This document shows, one piece after another, positions 19,670-28,644 of a stretch of 64,000 bases of DNA. Position 1 is the first letter of the stretch; the number at the start of each line of letters is the position of its first letter. Source of the DNA: Comamonadaceae bacterium (GTDB lineage Bacteria > Pseudomonadota > Gammaproteobacteria > Burkholderiales > Burkholderiaceae_C); NCBI GenBank assembly GCA_947450675.1, contig CANFWI010000004.1, positions 49,597 to 113,596 of the forward strand, read 5' to 3'. The position numbers were made by a program, and so were the translations under genes. The notes beneath the pieces were generated by a model. That model ran no database searches, was not told the origin of the DNA, and saw only the letters and a list, made by a program, of their open reading frames with translations.

Positions 19670-20605
19670 TCAGGACTCCAGGCCATCGCTCATCTTGACG
19701 TTTTCCGACGTCAGCACCAGGCCAGCATCGGCGGCAGTTTCTTGCAACAGCACCGCAAAATCAATGTCCTCATGACCGCGACCGACCATGCGCGAGACCG
19801 ACTCGCGCGTGGCCGCTGCGGCGGGCATGGCAACGCCGTAAGTGCGTGCGGCAGCCAAGCCCAAGTCCATGTCTTTCAGCAAGAGTTTCGGCGTGAAAGT
19901 GACTTGGTCAAAGGTCAGATTCGTCAGCATCGGCGTTTTGTACTTGGTGTACATCGAGCCGAGCACGGAGTCGTTGATGCTCTCCAGGAATATATGGCGC
20001 GGAATACCGGCTTTTTCAGCCAGCACGGTGATCTCGCACAGGTTCTGAATGACGACGCCGAACATGGTGTTGTGGGCGATTTTCCAGATGCGCGCCAGCT
20101 CGCCCTCGCCGACCCACATGACCTTGCGCGCCATCGCCTGCAAGCAAGGCTCGATCTCGGTGTATAGCGCTTTAGGGCCTGAGGCGACTTGCAGCAATTT
20201 ACCGGCCTTGGCGACCTTGGCATTGCCCGACACCGGGCTGCACAAATAGCCCACGCCCATGGCTTCGAGGCGCTGGCGAATCTCTGCCGATCCTTCCTGC
20301 GAAATGGAAGAGCTGTCGATCACCACCTTCGGCTTGGCAGAGCCGGCCACCAGACCACCTTCACCAAACAACACTTCTTTCAGGTCGTTGGTGGTCGAGA
20401 CCATGGTGAAGACGAAATCGCAAGTGGCCAAGTCTTGTTTGGCAGCGACGATGGTGGCGCCGTACTCCACCAGCGGCGCCGCTTTAGAAGCCGTGCGGTT
20501 CCAGACACTGACCGGGTGACCGGCTTTGAGCAGCCGCTTCGCCATGGCCTCGCCCATGCGCCCCAAGCCGATCCATCCAATTCGCTTCCCCGTTGTCGTT
20601 GTCAT
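19670..20605 (-). CDS. NAD(P)-dependent beta-hydroxyacid dehydrogenase
   Basis: RIGWIGLGRMGEAMAKRLLKAGHPVSVWNRTASKAAPLVEYGATI. Confidence 0.92.
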   Translation of the reverse strand: MTTTTGKRIGWIGLGRMGEAMAKRLLKAGHPVSVWNRTASKAAPLVEYGATIVAAKQDLATCDFVFTMVSTTNDLKEVLFGEGGLVAGSAKPKVVIDSSSISQEGSAEIRQRLEAMGVGYLCSPVSGNAKVAKAGKLLQVASGPKALYTEIEPCLQAMARKVMWVGEGELARIWKIAHNTMFGVVIQNLCEITVLAEKAGIPRHIFLESINDSVLGSMYTKYKTPMLTNLTFDQVTFTPKLLLKDMDLGLAAARTYGVAMPAAAATRESVSRMVGRGHEDIDFAVLLQETAADAGLVLTSENVKMSDGLES

Positions 20606-20677
20606 GGTGTTTCCTTGTTGTCTCTTTTAACTCTGCGTAGTGTGTCGCAGAGCCACAGCCGTCACAAGAAAACCAGC

Positions 20678-20707
20678 GGAAATCAGTTTTTCCATGAGTG
20701 GAAAAAC
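20678..20707. promoter_or_regulatory. Nested dyad repeats upstream of dehydrogenase gene
   Basis: GGAAATCAGTTTTTCCATGAGTGGAAAAAC; perfect GTTTTTCCA-TGAG-TGGAAAAAC plus GGAAA-N6-TTTCC. Confidence 0.45.
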
Positions 20708-20723
20708 CGAACAACGCCCCAAA

Positions 20724-21716
20724 TCAATCGAGCGTGGCCCCCGAGATCCGGACAATCTCGGCCCATTGAGCACTCTCTTTTTTAATCCGTGCGGCGTACT
20801 CTGTCGGCCCGCCTAGCAGCGGCACAGCGCCCTCCACGCCCAAGCGGGACTGGAATTCGGCAGTCGCAGCAATTTTCAAAATCTGCGCGGCCAACTCTTT
20901 GACGACTGCGTCGGGTGTGCCTCGGGGCGCCAGCAAACCATAGGTCAACGTGCTTTCAAAATCAGCCAGTGCGCTGATGCCAGACTCGGAGATGGTCGGC
21001 ACATCAGGCATCGCCGGATTGCGTTTGGCACTGGTCACGGCGATGGCGCGTAAACGCCCGCTGGCGACCAAGGCCAAGGCAGGCGGAATCACGCTGAACA
21101 TCATTTGCACCTGGCCGCCGACAAGATCAGTGAGCGCCGGTCCGGTGCCTTTGTACGGAATGTGGCTGAGTTTGACGCCGGTTTTGTGCTCAAACAACTC
21201 ACCGCACAAGTGACCGCCCGTGCCGCCGCCGCTGGACGCGTAGTTGACACGGCCCGGCTCTAACTTGGCCAGCGCCAACAGATCGGCCACCGACTTGACT
21301 TTGGAAGAAGCCGGCACCACCAAGACCAGCGCCGAAGAGGCAAACATGGCGACCGGTGCCAGGTCTTTTTGGGTGTCGTATTTGAGTTGTTTGTAGAGCG
21401 CCGGGTTGATCGACACCGTGCCCGAATGACCGAGCAGCAGCGTGTTGCCGTCGGCCGGGCTGCGCACCACTTGCTCGGTGCCGATGTTGCCGCCAGCCCC
21501 CGGTTTATTTTCCACCACCACGCTCTGGTTGCGCAACTCGCCCAAGCTCTTAGCCATCTGACGGCCAAACACATCGTTGCCGCCGCCAGGCGCAAAAGGC
21601 ACGACGATCTTGATCGGTTTGCCTTGAGCCAACGCCGCCAAGCTGATGGTCGACAAAGCGAGAGCCCCCAGTGTGGCGACCAGGGCTTGGCGACGGTTGG
21701 AAGCGTGCGGCGTCAC
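20724..21716 (-). CDS. Bug-family substrate-binding protein
   Basis: KPIKIVVPFAPGGGNDVFGRQMAKSLGELRNQSVVVENKPGAGGNIGTEQV. Confidence 0.93.
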   Translation of the reverse strand: MTPHASNRRQALVATLGALALSTISLAALAQGKPIKIVVPFAPGGGNDVFGRQMAKSLGELRNQSVVVENKPGAGGNIGTEQVVRSPADGNTLLLGHSGTVSINPALYKQLKYDTQKDLAPVAMFASSALVLVVPASSKVKSVADLLALAKLEPGRVNYASSGGGTGGHLCGELFEHKTGVKLSHIPYKGTGPALTDLVGGQVQMMFSVIPPALALVASGRLRAIAVTSAKRNPAMPDVPTISESGISALADFESTLTYGLLAPRGTPDAVVKELAAQILKIAATAEFQSRLGVEGAVPLLGGPTEYAARIKKESAQWAEIVRISGATLD

Positions 21717-21719
21717 AAT

Positions 21720-22925
21720 TTAAACCCGCTCAAGAATCAGCGCAATGCCCTGGCCGACGCCGATGCACATGGTGCACAGCGCGTAGCGACCACCGGTGGC
21801 GTGCAAGCGGTTGACGGCCGTGGTGGCCAGTCGGGCACCCGAAGCGCCCAATGGGTGACCCAAAGCAATCGCGCCGCCCCAAGCATTCACGCGGGCGTCG
21901 TCGTCACGCAAGCCGAGTTGGCGCAACACGGCCAGTCCCTGCGCGGCAAAGGCTTCATTGAGCTCAATCACGTCCAGCTGCTCCAACGTGAGGCCCGTCA
22001 GCGCCAGCACTTTTTGGGTCGCTGGCGCAGGGCCAATGCCCATGATGCGTGGCGGCACGCCAGCGGTCGCCATGCCCACAATGCGGGCGCGCGGTGTCAA
22101 GCCGTTCTTGGCGGCGCTGGCTTCGTCGGCCAACAACAAGGCACAGGCACCATCGTTCACGCCGCTGGCGTTGCCCGCCGTCACGGTGCCGTCTGGACGC
22201 ACCACGCCTTTGAGTTTGGCCAGCGTTTCCATCGTGGTCGCACGTGGGTGTTCGTCTGTGTCGACGATGATGGCGTCGCCCTTTTTCTGGGCGATCGTGA
22301 CGGCGGTGATTTCGCGTGCGAAATGGCCGGCCTTTTGTGCGGCCACCGCGTTCAATTGGCTGGCCAGCGCCATGCGGTCTTGCGCTTCGCGCTCGATATG
22401 AAAGTCAGTCGCCACGTTTTCAGCCGTCTCAGGCATGGAGTCGACGCCGTAGGCTTGCTTCATCAGCTTGTTGACAAAGCGCCAGCCGATGGTCGTGTCG
22501 TAGACCGCGTTGGCGCGGCTGAAAGCGCTCTCAGCCTTGGGCATGACGAATGGTGCGCGGCTCATGCTTTCCACGCCGCCAGCGATCATCAGGCCGGCTT
22601 CACCCGAACGGATCGCACGGGCTGCCGTGCCGACTGCATCAAGGCCAGAGCCGCACAAACGGTTGATGGTGGCGCCCGGCACTTCAAACGGCAAACCGGC
22701 CAACAGACTCGACATGTGGGCGACGTTGCGGTTGTCTTCGCCGGCCTGATTGGCGCAGCCATAGATCACGTCGGTGATGGCTTGCCAATCCACATTCGGG
22801 TTGCGTGCCATCAAGGCGCGCAGCGGAATAGCGCCGAGGTCGTCGGTGCGCACGCTTGACAGCGCGCCGCCATAACGGCCGAAAGGTGTGCGGATAGCGT
22901 CGCAAATAAAAGCTTGTGAACTCAT
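21720..22925 (-). CDS. pcaF: 3-oxoadipyl-CoA thiolase / acetyl-CoA acyltransferase
   Basis: ICDAIRTPFGRYGGALSSVRTDDLGAIPLRAL...NRLCGSGLDAVGTAARAI...GGAIALGHPLGASGARL. Confidence 0.92.
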   Translation of the reverse strand: MSSQAFICDAIRTPFGRYGGALSSVRTDDLGAIPLRALMARNPNVDWQAITDVIYGCANQAGEDNRNVAHMSSLLAGLPFEVPGATINRLCGSGLDAVGTAARAIRSGEAGLMIAGGVESMSRAPFVMPKAESAFSRANAVYDTTIGWRFVNKLMKQAYGVDSMPETAENVATDFHIEREAQDRMALASQLNAVAAQKAGHFAREITAVTIAQKKGDAIIVDTDEHPRATTMETLAKLKGVVRPDGTVTAGNASGVNDGACALLLADEASAAKNGLTPRARIVGMATAGVPPRIMGIGPAPATQKVLALTGLTLEQLDVIELNEAFAAQGLAVLRQLGLRDDDARVNAWGGAIALGHPLGASGARLATTAVNRLHATGGRYALCTMCIGVGQGIALILERV

Positions 22926-22961
22926 GGTGTGTCTTCTTTCAATGTGAGTGGTTTGTATTTT

Positions 22962-23624
22962 TCAGGCCGCCACGGCGACAGGCAAGCCGAGCATTTTTTC
23001 AAGTTCAGCGTGCGTCAGCCCGTCGACCATGTCGATCAGCAACAAGCCTTTGGGCGTGCATTCAAGCGTCGCCAGTTCAGAATAAATCCGCTTCACGCAG
23101 CCAATGCCGGTGATCGGATAACTGCACTCGTTGACGACTTTGCTCTCGCCTTTTTTGGTCAGCAAATCCATCATCACCCAGGTTTGCTTAGCGCCAATGG
23201 CCAAGTCCATGGCACCGCCAACCGCAGGAATCGCGTCTTTCTCGCCGGTGCTCCAGTTCGCCAAGTCACCGGTCGCGCTGACCTGAAACGCACCCAGCAC
23301 GCAAATGTCCAAGTGCCCGCCGCGCATCATGCTGAAACTGTCAGCGTGGTGGAAATACGCGCCGCCAGGCAGCAGCGTCACCGGCTGTTTGCCAGCGTTG
23401 ATCAGGTCGTAGTCTTCATCACCCGCAGCAGGTGCCGGGCCCATGCCCAGAATGCCGTTTTCGCTTTGCAAAATCACTTCAATGCCGGCCGGCAAATGGT
23501 TAGCCACCAGCGTCGGCATGCCAATCCCGAGGTTGACGTAAGCGCCGTCATGAATGTCTTGGGCCACGCGCTGAGCCAACTGTTCTTTGCTGCGTTTTTG
23601 ATAGCTGATGTCACTCATGCTCAT
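22962..23624 (-). CDS. pcaJ: 3-oxoacid (3-oxoadipate) CoA-transferase subunit B
   Basis: AYVNLGIGMPTLVANHLPAGIEVILQSENGILGMGPAP. Confidence 0.88.
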   Translation of the reverse strand: MSMSDISYQKRSKEQLAQRVAQDIHDGAYVNLGIGMPTLVANHLPAGIEVILQSENGILGMGPAPAAGDEDYDLINAGKQPVTLLPGGAYFHHADSFSMMRGGHLDICVLGAFQVSATGDLANWSTGEKDAIPAVGGAMDLAIGAKQTWVMMDLLTKKGESKVVNECSYPITGIGCVKRIYSELATLECTPKGLLLIDMVDGLTHAELEKMLGLPVAVAA

Positions 23625-24322
23625 GCCGCCTTTTTAAAACCGCCGGCCTGTGTGGCGACGCGGTCAATCTTCACAATCTTGCTGACGAAAATGCCGGGGG
23701 TGACGATGTTTTCCGGGTCGAGTGCGCCCAGCTCAACGATCTCGTGCACCGTGGCCACGGTCATCTTGGCGGCAGTCGCCATCACTGGCCCAAAGTTGCG
23801 TGCGGCCTTGCGGTACAGCAGGTTGCCCCAGCGGTCGCCGGTCTCGGCTTTGATCAACGCCACATCGGCGTAAATCGGCATTTCGAGCACGTAGAACTTG
23901 CCATTGATCTCGCGGCTTTCTTTGCCCTTGGCCAGCTCAGTGCCGTAGCCGGTGGGCGAGAAAAAGGCCCCGATGCCAGCGCCTGCTGCGCGGATGCGTT
24001 CGGCCAAATTGCCCTGCGGCACCAGTTCCAACTCGAGTTTCCCGCTGCGGTAAAGCGCGTCAAAAATCTGGCTGTCGGCTTGCCGCGGAAAACTGCAAAT
24101 GATTTTGCGCACTTGGCCAGCCTTGAGCAAAGCCGCCAGACCGCTTTCACCGTTGCCGGCGTTGTTGTTGACGATGACGAGGTCTTTTGCGCCTTGCGCA
24201 ATCAAGCCGTCAATCAGTTCATTGGGGATGCCAGCGGTGCCGAAACCGCCAATCATCACGGTGGAACCGTCTTTCACTTCGGCCAGCGCCGCAGTGATGG
24301 ACGGGGCAATTTTGTTGATCAT
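23621..24322 (-). CDS. pcaI: 3-oxoacid (3-oxoadipate) CoA-transferase subunit A
   Basis: VKDGSTVMIGGFGTAGIPNELIDGLIAQGAKDLVIVNNNAGNGESGLAALLKAGQVRKIICSFPR; 4-bp overlap with subunit B. Confidence 0.88.
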   Translation of the reverse strand: MINKIAPSITAALAEVKDGSTVMIGGFGTAGIPNELIDGLIAQGAKDLVIVNNNAGNGESGLAALLKAGQVRKIICSFPRQADSQIFDALYRSGKLELELVPQGNLAERIRAAGAGIGAFFSPTGYGTELAKGKESREINGKFYVLEMPIYADVALIKAETGDRWGNLLYRKAARNFGPVMATAAKMTVATVHEIVELGALDPENIVTPGIFVSKIVKIDRVATQAGGFKKAA

Positions 24323-24358
24323 GCAAACAGCTCCAAGGTTGTTTATGTTCTGATTTTA

Positions 24359-24385
24359 TTTGTTCGCAATAAGAACAAATGTTCG
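24359..24385. promoter_or_regulatory. Candidate IclR/PcaR-type operator in divergent intergenic region
   Basis: TTTGTTC-gcaataa-GAACAAA perfect inverted repeat followed by TGTTCG; further TGTTC at 24346; TATAAT at 24386-24391. Confidence 0.6.
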
Positions 24386-24415
24386 TATAATGAATTTTAG
24401 GAGATTCTGCGCGCC

Positions 24416-25231
24416 ATGGCAACCAGCACGTCAAGCCCACCATTCAGCCCGGTCAAAACACCCGCCCCCGGCGACAGCTACGTGCAGTCTTTTGCGCGTG
24501 GCCTGCAAGTCATTCGCTCCTTCAGTGCCGACGCCCCTCGCCAAACGCTTACCGAAGTAGCGGGCCGCAGTGAGCTCACGCGGGCTGGCGCCAGACGCAT
24601 TTTGCTGACCCTGCAAAGCCTCGGCTACGTTGAAAGTGACGGCAAGTTGTTCAGCCTGACGCCGCGTATTTTGGATCTGGGCTTCGCGTACTTGTCGTCC
24701 ATGCCGATCTGGAACCTCGCCGAACCCATCATGGAGGCCTTGGTCGACGAGGTCAAGGAATCATGTTCCGCCGCGGTGCTGGAAGGCACAGACATTATTT
24801 ATGTGCTGCGGGTACCGACCCACAAGATCATGAGCATCAGTCTGGGCGTCGGTTCGCGCTTGCCGGCCTACTGCACATCGTTGGGCCGCGTGCTGCTGGC
24901 AGGTCTGCCAGACGATGAGGTCTTGAAACGCTTGCAAGCCAGCGAACGCCAAGCCCTGACGCGCCACACGCTGACCGATCCGCACGAACTGCTGGCCAAA
25001 ATACAAACCACCCGCAAGCAAGGTTGGTCGCTGGTCAACCAGGAGCTGGAAGAAGGTCTGGTGTCATTGGCCGCACCGGTGACCAATCGCGAAGGCCGCA
25101 CCGTGGCGGCGCTCAACATCAGCGGCCAAGCCAACCGCACCAGCGCCAAGATCATGCAAGACAGCATGCTGCCTGCATTGCTGGCAGCGGCCAAGACCAT
25201 TTCAAGGCTGCTGGCCGTCAAGCGGGCCTGA
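24416..25231 (+). CDS. IclR-family regulator, PcaR/PobR-like
   Basis: SYVQSFARGLQVIRSFSADAPRQTLTEVAGRSELTRAGARRILLTLQSLGYVESDGKLFSLTPRILDLGFAYLSS; divergent from pcaIJF. Confidence 0.92.
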   Translation: MATSTSSPPFSPVKTPAPGDSYVQSFARGLQVIRSFSADAPRQTLTEVAGRSELTRAGARRILLTLQSLGYVESDGKLFSLTPRILDLGFAYLSSMPIWNLAEPIMEALVDEVKESCSAAVLEGTDIIYVLRVPTHKIMSISLGVGSRLPAYCTSLGRVLLAGLPDDEVLKRLQASERQALTRHTLTDPHELLAKIQTTRKQGWSLVNQELEEGLVSLAAPVTNREGRTVAALNISGQANRTSAKIMQDSMLPALLAAAKTISRLLAVKRA

Positions 25232-25270
25232 GCGGTGCGCTGACCCAGCCGTGCGTGCTACGCTTTGGAC

Positions 25271-25705
25271 ATGTTCACGCCCTCTCAATCAGACGTCCGT
25301 ACGTTCTTCTGTGCGGTCTACGCCAAATCTCTCGCCGGCTCGCCACTCGACGCGATGGAAACCATCGTCAGCCAGTGGATCGACGAGCACCCGGAATACC
25401 ATGCGGATTTCGCCGATGCCGAGGCCGCCGTGGCCAAAATGTACGACGTCGACAGCGGTAAGACCAATCCCTTCTTGCATTTGTCGATGCACCTGACGAT
25501 CAGCGAACAATGCTCGATCGACCAGCCCCGCGGTATTCGCCAAGCGGTTGAATTGCTCACCGCCCGCCGCAACTCCCTGCACGCAGCGCACCACGAAACC
25601 ATGGACTGCCTGGGCCAGATGGTCTGGGAAAGCCAGCGCGCCGGTCGCACGCCTGATGGCGCCGCCTACATCGACTGCGTGCAGCGGCACGCCACACGCG
25701 ACTGA
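25271..25705 (+). CDS. DUF1841-family conserved protein
   Basis: MFTPSQSDVRTFFCAVYAKSLAGSPLDAMETIVSQWIDEHPEYH...LHLSMHLTISEQCSIDQPRGIRQA. Confidence 0.8.
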   Translation: MFTPSQSDVRTFFCAVYAKSLAGSPLDAMETIVSQWIDEHPEYHADFADAEAAVAKMYDVDSGKTNPFLHLSMHLTISEQCSIDQPRGIRQAVELLTARRNSLHAAHHETMDCLGQMVWESQRAGRTPDGAAYIDCVQRHATRD

Positions 25706-25725
25706 GCTCGCGCAGCGAATGCCGC

Positions 25726-26019
25726 TTAATCCTTGAAGTTCACTCCAAGTACATTCAGTTTTTCGGCATAAGAATCTCGGCGTTTAGCGGCCTTGGCAGC
25801 GGTTTCAATGGCCGCCTGAATGGCCTTGGGGCCCTTTTTTTGAACCGCTTTGATCAAGCCGAACTTGTGAGCCGCATCTGCCTCCGCCCTCCTGAAAGTG
25901 GCGATGAGTTCGGCATGAGCGAGGAATTGATTCACAAGGTCCTTAGGGTCTAAAGCGCTATTTTCTGCGCTTTTCGCGCAGACAGCCCGTGACGGCGAGG
26001 TGAGATCAAAGACTTGCAC
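25726..26019 (-). CDS. Small hypothetical protein (GTG start)
   Basis: ORF only; Ala/Lys-rich helical C-terminus, no recognised family. Confidence 0.4.
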   Translation of the reverse strand: MQVFDLTSPSRAVCAKSAENSALDPKDLVNQFLAHAELIATFRRAEADAAHKFGLIKAVQKKGPKAIQAAIETAAKAAKRRDSYAEKLNVLGVNFKD

Positions 26020-26188
26020 CTGAGTTGGTCAGTGGGGAGCGGTTGTTCAATGCCCTATCAAATCGCCCTGAATTTGGGCTGATAATCTTTTTCACTCTGC
26101 GGATTTCGAGCGCCACATTGAAGCCGTTAAATTCAAAAAAACGCCGTCACGCTTGAACACGCAGCATCAAATTGAAGGAGTCAACAGC

Positions 26189-27202
26189 ATGCGGAAGATG
26201 GTTCAAAAAACAAGCGTTTGCTTGGTCTTGGGTGCAGCGTCATGGTTGCTGCCTTTGTGCGCGGGTGCACAAACCATTGTGGACGTGGCCTATGTGCAGG
26301 CTGCAATCCTGCGAGGCGTCCAAGTGTGGGACGTGCGCGATGCACGAGACTACGCCAAAGGCCACGTGCCCGGTGCGCTGAGTCTGGGCGATGCAGCCAC
26401 TCTTTTGCGCGACCCCAATTCAGAAGATTTCATCGCCACCGCGCGGGTGGAAGCCTTGCTCGGTGCAGCCGGCATAGACCCAGCCCGTGAGGCGGTGGTC
26501 TACGGTGCGCGTGGCACTTGGAACGCTTATTTCGGCCGCTACACCCTGCGCTATTTTGGTGGCAACAAGGTCAGCGTGCTTCACGATGGCCTGGAAGGCT
26601 GGCAGGCGGCTGGATTGCCGGTATCGACCCAGGCTGCGACCACGGCATCCGTCAAGCTCAAACTCACGCCGCAGCCTGAAGTGGCCGTCACGACAGCAGA
26701 CATGATTAGGCGATTGAACAGCCCGGCCGTGCAGATCATTGACGTGCGTACCCCCAAAGAATTTTCTGGTGAAGATATACGCGCGCTGCGTGGCGGTCAC
26801 ATTCCCGGCGCGATCAATATCCCCTTTGAGCAAAACTGGGTCGATCCAGAAACGCAGCTCAAGTTGGCTAAAAAACAGGTGCGCGATTCAAGTGGCATGG
26901 CACTCAAATCCAGCACAGACCTCAAAGCACTTTACGCCCAGCTTGATCCGGAAAAAGAGACTGTGGTGTATTGCCAGTCTGGCGTGCGCGCCTCTGAGAC
27001 GGCGGGTGTGCTGGAGCAACTGGGCTTCAAAAAAGTGCGTGTGTACGACTCCTCTTGGCTCGGCTACGGCAACCAGCTAGATGCGCCGGCCGACAACACC
27101 ACCGTATTCAATGTCGGCGCACTCAACAACCGTATGACTGCCATGCTGGCGCGAATCGATGTGCTGGAAAAAGAGCTGGCATCGGCAAAACGCGCTGAAT
27201 GA
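26189..27202 (+). CDS. Exported two-domain rhodanese/thiosulfate sulfurtransferase
   Basis: Signal peptide; two rhodanese domains, second with active loop VVYCQSGVRASE, first lacking Cys (VVYGARGTWN). Confidence 0.9.
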   Translation: MRKMVQKTSVCLVLGAASWLLPLCAGAQTIVDVAYVQAAILRGVQVWDVRDARDYAKGHVPGALSLGDAATLLRDPNSEDFIATARVEALLGAAGIDPAREAVVYGARGTWNAYFGRYTLRYFGGNKVSVLHDGLEGWQAAGLPVSTQAATTASVKLKLTPQPEVAVTTADMIRRLNSPAVQIIDVRTPKEFSGEDIRALRGGHIPGAINIPFEQNWVDPETQLKLAKKQVRDSSGMALKSSTDLKALYAQLDPEKETVVYCQSGVRASETAGVLEQLGFKKVRVYDSSWLGYGNQLDAPADNTTVFNVGALNNRMTAMLARIDVLEKELASAKRAE

Positions 27203-27233
27203 ACAAGCCAAGGGGCGACCAAGGATCTCCTGT

Positions 27234-28556
27234 ATGAAACCCCACAGCGACCAACCTATTGACGGCAGCGCCACGCAGCAACTGCGCATCCGCTTTGAAG
27301 CCATCGTTGTTTCGCTGATGCTTGGGGTCGTTGTCGGCCTTGTCGCTGTAGGATTTTTAACGACCGTGGCTTGGGTCACGGCGCACTGGGCCACGCCGTT
27401 GCCGCTGACCTTCGCCGACATTCACTGGCAGTACAGCCCTTGGATCGGCTTGGCTTTGCTGATCTCCGCGCTGGCCACGGGGCAAGTTCTCAAGCTGCTC
27501 GACAACGGTCGTCCGCATGGGCCTGCGGACCTGATCAACGCCACACAAAATGATCAAGCGCTGGACCTCAAACATGGCTACCTCTCATCTTTGATCGCGT
27601 TGATCAATTTGTCGGGCGGGGCCTCGGTCGGCATCTTCGGGCCGCTGGTGCATTTGGGCGGTTGCATCAGTGCGTCAATGCAAAAAATGCTCAAACGGAT
27701 ACCGCGTGACGTGGTGCTCGGCTCCGGTGCTGGCGCGGCGATTGCAGCGGTGTTTGCCGCCCCGTTAGGCGCCGCTATTTTTGCACTCGAGGCGATCATT
27801 CGTCGCTTTGGCGTTTTTGGCTCAGGGCCGGTGCTCGCTTGCACTTTTTCGGCCTATTGGGCCTCTGAATATTTTTTGGGTGACCACCGCTTCTTCTCTA
27901 TTGGATCTGCCCCGAATCTGGAGTGGACGGTGCTGCTGGGCGCAGTCGGCATAGGCGTGGTCAGCGGTATTGTTTCATCGCTCTACATCTACGCCGTCAC
28001 CGCAGCGCCCAAACTCGCGCAAGCCTCGGGCGTTGCGCTGCCATGGCGACCCTTGGTGCCCGCACTGGTGTTGTTTTTAATCTCGCCCGTTCTGCCCCAT
28101 TTGCTGGGAACTGGCATCGGCAGCATTCAACTGGCAATGGCTGGCAAGCTGGCACTTTCAGTCTTACTGGCACTGGTTTTTGCCAAAATTTTGATGACCA
28201 GCCTGTGCATCGGTTTTGGCTACTTCGGTGGCGTGTTTGGTCCTGCGCTGTATTTCGGCGCCTTGTTGGGTGGGGTTGTTGACTTGCTGGTGATTGACGC
28301 TGGCGGCGCTGTGTCGTCTTACGCACTGCTGGCCGCGGCCAGCTGCGTGGCGGCAGTAATTGGCGCCCCTGTCGCCGCAACAGTCATCATTTTTGAGATG
28401 ACGGGCAGCTACGACTGGGCCGTTTTATCCATGATCAGTGTGGTGGTGTCCTGCCAAATTTCACGCTCATTTGTTGGACGCTCTATTTTTGATCGCCAAT
28501 TGGCGCTGCGTGGCATTGCGGTCAATGATGACCGACAACACCATGCCAATGGATGA
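27234..28556 (+). CDS. ClC-family chloride channel/transporter
   Basis: SGGASVGIFGPLVHLGG, GAGAAIAAVFAAPLGAAIFALE, GYFGGVFGPALYFGALLGG motifs. Confidence 0.92.
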   Translation: MKPHSDQPIDGSATQQLRIRFEAIVVSLMLGVVVGLVAVGFLTTVAWVTAHWATPLPLTFADIHWQYSPWIGLALLISALATGQVLKLLDNGRPHGPADLINATQNDQALDLKHGYLSSLIALINLSGGASVGIFGPLVHLGGCISASMQKMLKRIPRDVVLGSGAGAAIAAVFAAPLGAAIFALEAIIRRFGVFGSGPVLACTFSAYWASEYFLGDHRFFSIGSAPNLEWTVLLGAVGIGVVSGIVSSLYIYAVTAAPKLAQASGVALPWRPLVPALVLFLISPVLPHLLGTGIGSIQLAMAGKLALSVLLALVFAKILMTSLCIGFGYFGGVFGPALYFGALLGGVVDLLVIDAGGAVSSYALLAAASCVAAVIGAPVAATVIIFEMTGSYDWAVLSMISVVVSCQISRSFVGRSIFDRQLALRGIAVNDDRQHHANG

Positions 28557-28644
28557 AATTTCAGCGGAGGAACAAGACCTTTGGATTCGGCCGACACCAT
28601 CCTTGTTGTCTAAAGCGAGCGGGCGCACCGCGCGGGCCTCAAGG

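Noticed and set aside
19277-20167. 296-aa forward ORF spanning amidohydrolase/dehydrogenase genes
   Set aside because: Crosses two well-supported reverse genes; no recognisable domain
21369-22859. 496-aa forward ORF opposite the thiolase gene
   Set aside because: Antisense shadow of a high-GC conserved gene; Arg/His/Gln-rich composition and no family resemblance
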